Assembly: GCA_023430315.1 (NCBI GenBank)
Contig: JAEZAW010000261.1
Coordinates: forward strand, 1 to 11,011
Direction: 5' to 3'
From: Pseudomonadota bacterium
GTDB taxonomy: Bacteria; Pseudomonadota; Alphaproteobacteria; Rhizobiales; Hyphomicrobiaceae
Length of the DNA stretch: 11,011 bases
Part shown: positions 7,313 to 11,011 of the stretch, piece after piece
Layout: every line of letters starts with the position of its first letter
Numbering within the stretch: position 1 is the first letter of the stretch
Position numbers and translations under genes: made by a program
Notes under the pieces: model-generated
Database searches by the model: none
The model's input: only the letters and a program-made list of their open reading frames with translations
Told to the model about the DNA's origin: nothing

Positions 7313-7377
7313 CGATAGCGTTCCGAGGCGCAAGCCCTGTGTTGCAGGGGGCCGGTGCCATTGGTACAGCTCGCGGC

Positions 7378-7884
7378 ATGTCCGTTGAACCAGATTTTTC
7401 ACTCCATCCGGACCCGATGCTCGCCCGCACGGCTGCTCAAGAACTTTTCGAGCGGACCGCCGCGGACTTACGGCGCCTGCTACCGGCGTCTGCGGACATC
7501 CGCCATATCGGGGCGACCGCCGCTCCCGGATGTCTCACGAAAGGCGATCTCGACATCGTCGTGCGCGTTGCGGCGACTGATTTTGCGCCAGCGGACGCAG
7601 CTCTCGCGGCGCACTTTGCCCGCAACACGGGCTCGACACATTCGGAAACTTTCTCAGCCTTCGAGAACGCCGACACGATCCCCCATCTCGGCGTGCAATT
7701 GACGGTCATCGGGGCTCCGAACGATTTCTTTCACACGTTTGTCGAGATACTGATCCGCGATCCTGAGGTGCTGGCCCAGTACAATGCCTTGAAGCAGAAG
7801 TTCGAAGGCCACCCGATGGAGGACTACCGCGCCGCAAAGAGCGCATTCATCGCACGCGCTCTGCGCACGGCACAATGTTCTTGA
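7378..7884 (+). CDS. GrpB family nucleotidyltransferase-fold protein
   Basis: This is a 168-residue GrpB/UPF0157-type protein with the nucleotidyltransferase fold. The signature is IRHIGATAAPG followed by KGDLDIVVRV (residues 41-64): the G-[ST] turn plus the two acidic residues Asp57 and Asp59 that bind metal in this fold. Downstream come HLGVQLTVIG and the usual C-terminal RDPEVLAQYNALK...YRAAKSAFI helix pair. ATG 7378 (MSVEPDFSLHPD) fits the family; GTG 7339 would add 13 residues of no family character. No clear ribosome-binding site is seen. It is divergent from the glycosyltransferase gene, with 65 bases between the start codons, and the radical SAM frame begins within a few dozen bases of its stop. 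The reaction of this family is not established to my knowledge. Confidence 0.85.
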   Translation: MSVEPDFSLHPDPMLARTAAQELFERTAADLRRLLPASADIRHIGATAAPGCLTKGDLDIVVRVAATDFAPADAALAAHFARNTGSTHSETFSAFENADTIPHLGVQLTVIGAPNDFFHTFVEILIRDPEVLAQYNALKQKFEGHPMEDYRAAKSAFIARALRTAQCS

Positions 7885-7930
7885 TATGTTCTCGGCATGG
7901 TGCTACGGTCACCCCAAGGTTGCGTGGCCA

Positions 7931-7936
7931 AGAGGA
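7931..7936 (+). promoter_or_regulatory. Ribosome-binding site that decides the radical SAM start
   Basis: AGAGGA lies six bases upstream of GTG 7943, an ideal spacing. The alternative ATG 7886 has no purine-rich site, and its first 19 codons do not resemble the family, so GTG 7943 is preferred. Confidence 0.55.
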
Positions 7937-7942
7937 CGTGCC

Positions 7943-9073
7943 GTGCGGGACAATCATGAGCGGATCATCGAGCCCGAGCCGGCTCCGGGAAATGCGGCGG
8001 GCCTAAAGCCCGACGCTGAACTTCGGCGTGGGCGGGGCGCCCGCTCGAACCGCTCGAGCCGCTATGACGAAGGCAAGCGGGAAGCCTTCGACGACGGCTG
8101 GGAGTCGCTCGCGACGCTCGACGCCTTCCGCACGGACGTCATGGACGAGCGTGCGAAGAGCATCATTGCCACGAACGACAGCCCCGATTTGAGCTTCGAC
8201 CAGTCGATCAACCCTTATCGCGGTTGCGAGCACGGCTGCATTTACTGCTATGCGCGCCCGACTCACGCCTATCTCGGGCACTCGCCGGGCCTGGATTTCG
8301 AGACCAAGATCTATGCCAAGGTGAACGCGCCGGAGCTGCTCGAGCAGGAGCTCGCACGCCGCAACTATGTGCCGAAGACCATCGCTCTCGGCGCCGTCAC
8401 CGACCCGTATCAACCCGTCGAACGCGAGCGCGGGATTTCACGGCGCATATTGGAAGTGCTGGATCGCACGTCGCACCCCGTGGGCATCGTCACCAAGTCG
8501 GCCGGCATCGTCCGCGACATCGACATACTCGCGCGCATGGCCGAGCGCGGGCTCGCCAGGGTCGCGATATCGATCACTACACTCGATCGCAGCCTCGCGC
8601 GCAGCATGGAGCCGCGCGCTGCGACACCGCCCAAACGCCTCGACGCCGTCCAGCGGCTCTCCGAAGCGGGCATTCCAGTGGCCGTTCTGACGGCGCCGAT
8701 CATTCCGGCCCTCAATGACAGCGAGATCGAAAGCATTCTGGAGGCGGCCCACGCGGCCGGCGCGCGCGAGGCCGGCTTTGTCGTACTTCGCCTGCCGCTG
8801 GAGCTGAAAGAGCTGTTCCGCGAGTGGCTGGAGACGGACCATCCGAACCGCGCCGCGCGCGTGATCTCCATCCTGCGCTCCATGCATGGCGGGCGCGACT
8901 ACGTTGCCGAGTTCGGCCTGCGCCAGCGCGGCAGCGGCCCTTATGCCGAGCAGATCGGGATGCGCTTTCGCCTCGCGTGCCAGCGTCTCGGGCTGAACAA
9001 GCGCTCGCTCAAGCTCAGGACGGACCTCTTCACGCCGCCTGTTCCCAAAGGCGGACAGATGCGCCTTTTCTAG
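7943..9073 (+). CDS. PA0069 family radical SAM protein
   Basis: This is a radical SAM enzyme of 376 residues from GTG 7943, of the kind annotated as PA0069 family. It opens with the family's RGRGARSNRSSRY and EAFDDGW segments, followed by the 4Fe-4S motif C-x3-C-x2-C in YRGCEHGCIYCYARP (Cys95, Cys99, Cys102). A TIM-barrel core follows, with TIALGAVTDPYQPVE, VGIVTKSAGIVRD, RVAISITTLD and APIIPALND, and a basic C-terminus ending QMRLF. It is distantly similar to spore photoproduct lyase in layout; the substrate is unknown. The longer ATG 7886 form, only one base after the upstream stop, is possible. It probably shares a transcript with the GrpB-type gene. Its TAG (9071-9073) overlaps the antisense stop of the small membrane-protein gene. 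It is not the arsenosugar enzyme ArsS as far as I can see. Confidence 0.92.
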   Translation: MRDNHERIIEPEPAPGNAAGLKPDAELRRGRGARSNRSSRYDEGKREAFDDGWESLATLDAFRTDVMDERAKSIIATNDSPDLSFDQSINPYRGCEHGCIYCYARPTHAYLGHSPGLDFETKIYAKVNAPELLEQELARRNYVPKTIALGAVTDPYQPVERERGISRRILEVLDRTSHPVGIVTKSAGIVRDIDILARMAERGLARVAISITTLDRSLARSMEPRAATPPKRLDAVQRLSEAGIPVAVLTAPIIPALNDSEIESILEAAHAAGAREAGFVVLRLPLELKELFREWLETDHPNRAARVISILRSMHGGRDYVAEFGLRQRGSGPYAEQIGMRFRLACQRLGLNKRSLKLRTDLFTPPVPKGGQMRLF

Positions 9074-9192
9074 AGAACGCCGAAGATGCGCAGTGCGAAG
9101 TAGAGAGCGCAGATGAGCACGACGACCTTGAGGATCGGGTAGTAGTAGGGATGATTGCGGAAGGGCGGGCGTTCGGGATGGTTATCGCTCAT
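9070..9192 (-). CDS. Small single-span membrane protein, 40 residues
   Basis: This short gene encodes a 40-residue protein with a hydrophilic, proline- and tyrosine-rich head (MSDNHPERPP, then NHPYYYP) and one hydrophobic span, ILKVVVLICALYFALRIFGV, at residues 20-39. I do not recognise a family. It is believable as a gene because GGAAGG lies six bases upstream of the ATG, it overlaps the end of the GFA gene by 11 bases as coupled genes do, and it fills the space up to the convergent radical SAM stop exactly, ending at TAG 9070-9072. An N-in orientation with a cytoplasmic head is not certain. Its partner could be the GFA or VOC product, but that is only inferred from position. Confidence 0.65.
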   Translation of the reverse strand: MSDNHPERPPFRNHPYYYPILKVVVLICALYFALRIFGVL

Positions 9193-9652
9193 GTTCGGCC
9201 TTCCATTCCGTCGTGTCGTGATCGGGATGCTGATAGGAGACGATGCGCGCGAGGCGGGCCGCGTAGCTCCCGTCGATGTCTGGCCGATGTGGCAGGTCCG
9301 CGAGATTGTCGCCCCAGGGAATGCGCGCCTCGGCAGCGAGCTGGATCGTTGGCGGAATGGCTTCCGGGTGATCGAAGGTGATGATTGAGAGATCGGTCAT
9401 GCCGCCGCTCTCGAAGGTGAGTGGCGTACCGCAGTCACCGCAGAACCCGCGCCGCGCGAGATTGGAGCTGACGAAATACTTGGGCGCGCCGCGTGTCCAC
9501 GCGAATTCTTCGGCGGTGATGTAGAAGCCCCCGAGGCCCGCGGTCGCTTTCTGGCACATGCGGCAATAACAAACGGACCCGCGTCCGAGTTGCGTTACGC
9601 GAAAGCGCACCGCGCCGCATTGGCATCCGCCGGTGTGGGCCTCGTCGCTCAT
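9182..9652 (-). CDS. GFA (CENP-V-type) cysteine-rich family protein
   Basis: This 156-residue member of the family is named after glutathione-dependent formaldehyde-activating enzyme (Gfa) and contains the CENP-V/GFA zinc fold. The metal-binding cysteines are all present: GGCQCGAVRF (Cys10, Cys12), VCYCRMCQKA (Cys28, Cys30, Cys33) and GFCGDCGTPL (Cys71, Cys74). The start at 9652 is firm because its ATGA overlaps the TGA of the VOC gene; an upstream open frame lies wholly inside that gene. Most members of this family have no proven formaldehyde activity, so the enzyme name should not be taken literally. It is the middle gene of a tight minus-strand run, between the VOC protein and the small membrane protein. 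Confidence 0.92.
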   Translation of the reverse strand: MSDEAHTGGCQCGAVRFRVTQLGRGSVCYCRMCQKATAGLGGFYITAEEFAWTRGAPKYFVSSNLARRGFCGDCGTPLTFESGGMTDLSIITFDHPEAIPPTIQLAAEARIPWGDNLADLPHRPDIDGSYAARLARIVSYQHPDHDTTEWKAEHER

Positions 9653-10086
9653 GGCGTGATCGCCTTGTCGCGCCCGACGCGCTTGCCGAGCCCCGGCCCC
9701 AGCGGATCGGGATTGAGAACCTGGCCGAACGCGATGACGTGACCGTCGGGATCGTCGACAACGAACTCGCGGCAGTTGTACGGCCGATCCTCCGGAGGAT
9801 GCGGCAGCTCGACGCCCAATGCCTCGTACTCGGCGTAGAGAGCGTCGACATCCTTCACATAGAGATAGGCAGCCCAATTGTGACTGACGGCGACCTTGTC
9901 CTTGGGCATCAGCGCAAACGCGATCGATGCAGTGCCGCGCTGCATGATCGCGAACGTCGGCGGCTCTCCCCAGGTCGCGCCATCGAAGCCGAGCTTGTCG
10001 CGCCAGAACGCAACCGTCACCGCCATGTCCGAGCAGTCCAGCACCGGCATCGCGCGCACGAATGGAAAGTCAGGTGTGGTGGTCAT
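9649..10086 (-). CDS. VOC family protein (glyoxalase/bleomycin-resistance fold)
   Basis: This is a 145-residue vicinal-oxygen-chelate-fold protein. It has the paired beta-alpha-beta-beta-beta modules: MPVLDCSDMAVTVAFWRDKLGF in the first half and AAYLYVKDVDALYAEYEALG plus REFVVDDPDGHVIAFGQ, the family's C-terminal signature, in the second. I do not see the complete His/Glu metal-ligand set of glyoxalase I, so a bleomycin-resistance-like binding protein is as likely as an enzyme. ATG 10086 is supported by GGAG eight bases upstream. It is the first gene of the run with the GFA protein (ATGA overlap) and the 40-residue membrane protein. The palindromic repeat copy 2 lies 61 bases upstream. The ligand is unknown. 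Confidence 0.9.
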   Translation of the reverse strand: MTTTPDFPFVRAMPVLDCSDMAVTVAFWRDKLGFDGATWGEPPTFAIMQRGTASIAFALMPKDKVAVSHNWAAYLYVKDVDALYAEYEALGVELPHPPEDRPYNCREFVVDDPDGHVIAFGQVLNPDPLGPGLGKRVGRDKAITP

Positions 10087-10147
10087 GCGGCACGCTCCGT
10101 CTCCACGTCGACGAATGCACGCGACCTCAGCGCACGCGCAGCCCTGT

Positions 10148-10274
10148 CCCCTCTCCCTGTGAAGCGCAGCGCAACGGGGAGAGGGTTAGGGTGAGGGGCG
10201 GCGGCATATGCCGACGTTTCAACGAGTTCCCGCCCCTCATCCCAATCTTCTCCCCGCAAGCGGGGAGAAGGGGC
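10148..10274 (-). repeat. Composite palindromic repeat, copy 2
   Basis: This is the reverse-complement counterpart of the element at 2744-2864. Read on the minus strand it has the same order: left hairpin (CCCCTTCTCCCC with its complement), central stem GAGGGGCGGG paired with CCGCCCCTC around GTTGAAACGTC, then the CCCTCACCC and CCCTCTCC arm. About 65 bases of the centre match copy 1 with only five differences by eye. The right hairpin loop is longer and holds a nested GCGCTGCGC; the central loop contains the palindrome GGCATATGCC. It lies 47 bases downstream of the cysS stop and 61 bases upstream of the VOC start, in the same orientation relative to the upstream gene as copy 1. Confidence 0.85.
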
Positions 10275-10321
10275 ATGTTGAGCGCGCTGTGAGGATGGTG
10301 CCCAACGAGAGCGCAGGCACG

Positions 10322-11011
10322 TCATCGCTTGACCTCCCACGTTGTGATCGCCTCGCCCGTCTGCGGGTCCTTGCCGTCCTTGAGCTGGATGCCCATGGCC
10401 GCAAGCTCGTCGCGGATGCGGTCGCTTTCTTTCCAGTCCTTCGCCTTACGCGCAGCGAGACGGGCGTCCTTCAAACTAGTTATGAGGTCCGGATCCAGCC
10501 CGAGTTCTCGAGCCGACACCTCTTGAAATGCACTCTCGACATCCTGGCGCACGTCATCGCCAGCCTTCACATGATCGACGGCTCGATCAAAGCCGAGAAA
10601 ACGCAAAGAGCCCACAAGCTCGTTCTCAGCATCAGTATCTGTTCGCGCGTTTTTGGCTAGCCGATGCAGAACAGTCAAAGCCGCAGGTGTGTTCAGATCA
10701 TCCTCAAGTGCTTCGATCAGCTCCCGCGAGATGACGGCTTTATCCCGATCCGCCCTTATGACGACCTGCCGGAACTCGGAGTATGTCGCTAGTGTCTCCG
10801 CCATACTGCTCTGTGTCCAATCGAGTGGCTGGCGATAGTGGGTTTTGAGCATGTTCAGGCGAAGAACCTCTCCCCAGCGGGGGTCGGTCGGAAACTGATC
10901 CAACGCGTCCTTGATCGTCACGAAATTCCCGAGGCTCTTGGACATCTTCTCGCCCTCGACCTGCAGGAAGCCGTTGTGCATCCACACGTTCGCCATCACG
11001 GACGTGTTGTG
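10322..11011 (-). CDS. cysS: Cysteine--tRNA ligase, C-terminal part (cut by right edge)
   Basis: CysRS charges tRNA-Cys with cysteine in an ATP-dependent reaction. Exactly 230 codon positions including the stop are in the window, and the frame stays open through base 11011, so the N-terminus with the HIGH motif lies beyond the right edge. Visible are MANVWMHNGFL, the KMSKS loop in GEKMSKSLGNF, the RLNMLKTHYRQPLDWT segment that follows it in this family, the helical DALR-type region (LEDDLNTPAAL), and the C-terminal basic tail (AARKAKDWKESDRIRDELAAMGIQLKDG) ending WEVKR. The sequence looks intact. Gene order suggests it is transcribed toward repeat copy 2 and the VOC-GFA run. Confidence 0.95.
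   Translation of the reverse strand, partial: HNTSVMANVWMHNGFLQVEGEKMSKSLGNFVTIKDALDQFPTDPRWGEVLRLNMLKTHYRQPLDWTQSSMAETLATYSEFRQVVIRADRDKAVISRELIEALEDDLNTPAALTVLHRLAKNARTDTDAENELVGSLRFLGFDRAVDHVKAGDDVRQDVESAFQEVSARELGLDPDLITSLKDARLAARKAKDWKESDRIRDELAAMGIQLKDGKDPQTGEAITTWEVKR

Noticed and set aside
7335..7349. Small inverted repeat CCCTG-N5-CAGGG between the divergent glycosyltransferase and GrpB-type genes
   Set aside because: The stem is only five bases, easily expected by chance in GC-rich DNA, and no promoter elements align with it.
7943..9073. Radical SAM gene as the arsenosugar enzyme ArsS
   Set aside because: The motifs (RGRGARSN, TDPYQPVE, the C-x3-C-x2-C context) match the PA0069 family, and the gene is on the opposite strand from the glycosyltransferases.
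10083..10340. Minus-strand 85-aa open frame running through repeat copy 2
   Set aside because: It has the same repeat-derived PHPNPLP translation and overlaps the ends of cysS and the VOC gene; it is not a gene.

Overview
The window is GC-rich, densely packed chromosomal DNA of an alphaproteobacterial type, most likely Hyphomicrobiales. That placement is an inference from protein style, base composition and the ruvC-ruvA arrangement; there is no rRNA or other marker to fix it. I see no phage, transposase, CRISPR array, tRNA or rRNA. Most genes are recognisable housekeeping or accessory enzymes.

Layout. (1) Positions 1-2704, plus strand: a 2,4-dienoyl-CoA reductase (fadH) gene, cut by the left edge and broken by an in-frame TAG at 1564-1566 with its conserved C-terminus intact downstream, followed by a short-chain dehydrogenase. 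(2) Positions 2744-2864: a composite palindromic repeat, then rsmE (16S rRNA m3U1498 methyltransferase), whose stop overlaps the stop of the convergent ruvA. (3) Positions 3625-7312, minus strand, in transcription order: a TIGR04283-type glycosyltransferase, a Tat-exported metallo-beta-lactamase-fold hydrolase, a TIGR04282/DUF2064 glycosyltransferase, ruvC and ruvA. (4) Positions 7378-9073, plus strand: a GrpB-type nucleotidyltransferase-fold protein followed closely by a PA0069-family radical SAM protein. (5) Positions 9070-10086, minus strand: a tight overlapping run of a VOC-fold protein, a GFA (CENP-V-type, cysteine-rich) protein and a 40-residue single-span membrane protein. (6) Positions 10148-10274: a second copy of the palindromic repeat. 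It lies just past cysS (cysteinyl-tRNA synthetase), which runs off the right edge.

How the genes fit together. fadH plus the dehydrogenase looks like a fatty or unsaturated acyl oxidation pair. RuvC and RuvA are Holliday-junction proteins coupled by an ATGA overlap; their usual partner ruvB is not beside them. The two glycosyltransferases belong to families named for arsenosugar biosynthesis and often found as neighbours; here an exported MBL hydrolase sits between them, and no arsenic methyltransferase is visible.

The points most worth a second look are the broken fadH, the paired repeats in the same orientation relative to the upstream gene, the small membrane protein coupled to the GFA gene, the glycosyltransferase-MBL-glycosyltransferase cluster, and a 16-bp perfect palindrome upstream of the MBL gene. 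I do not see convincing evidence for a wholly new multi-gene system.
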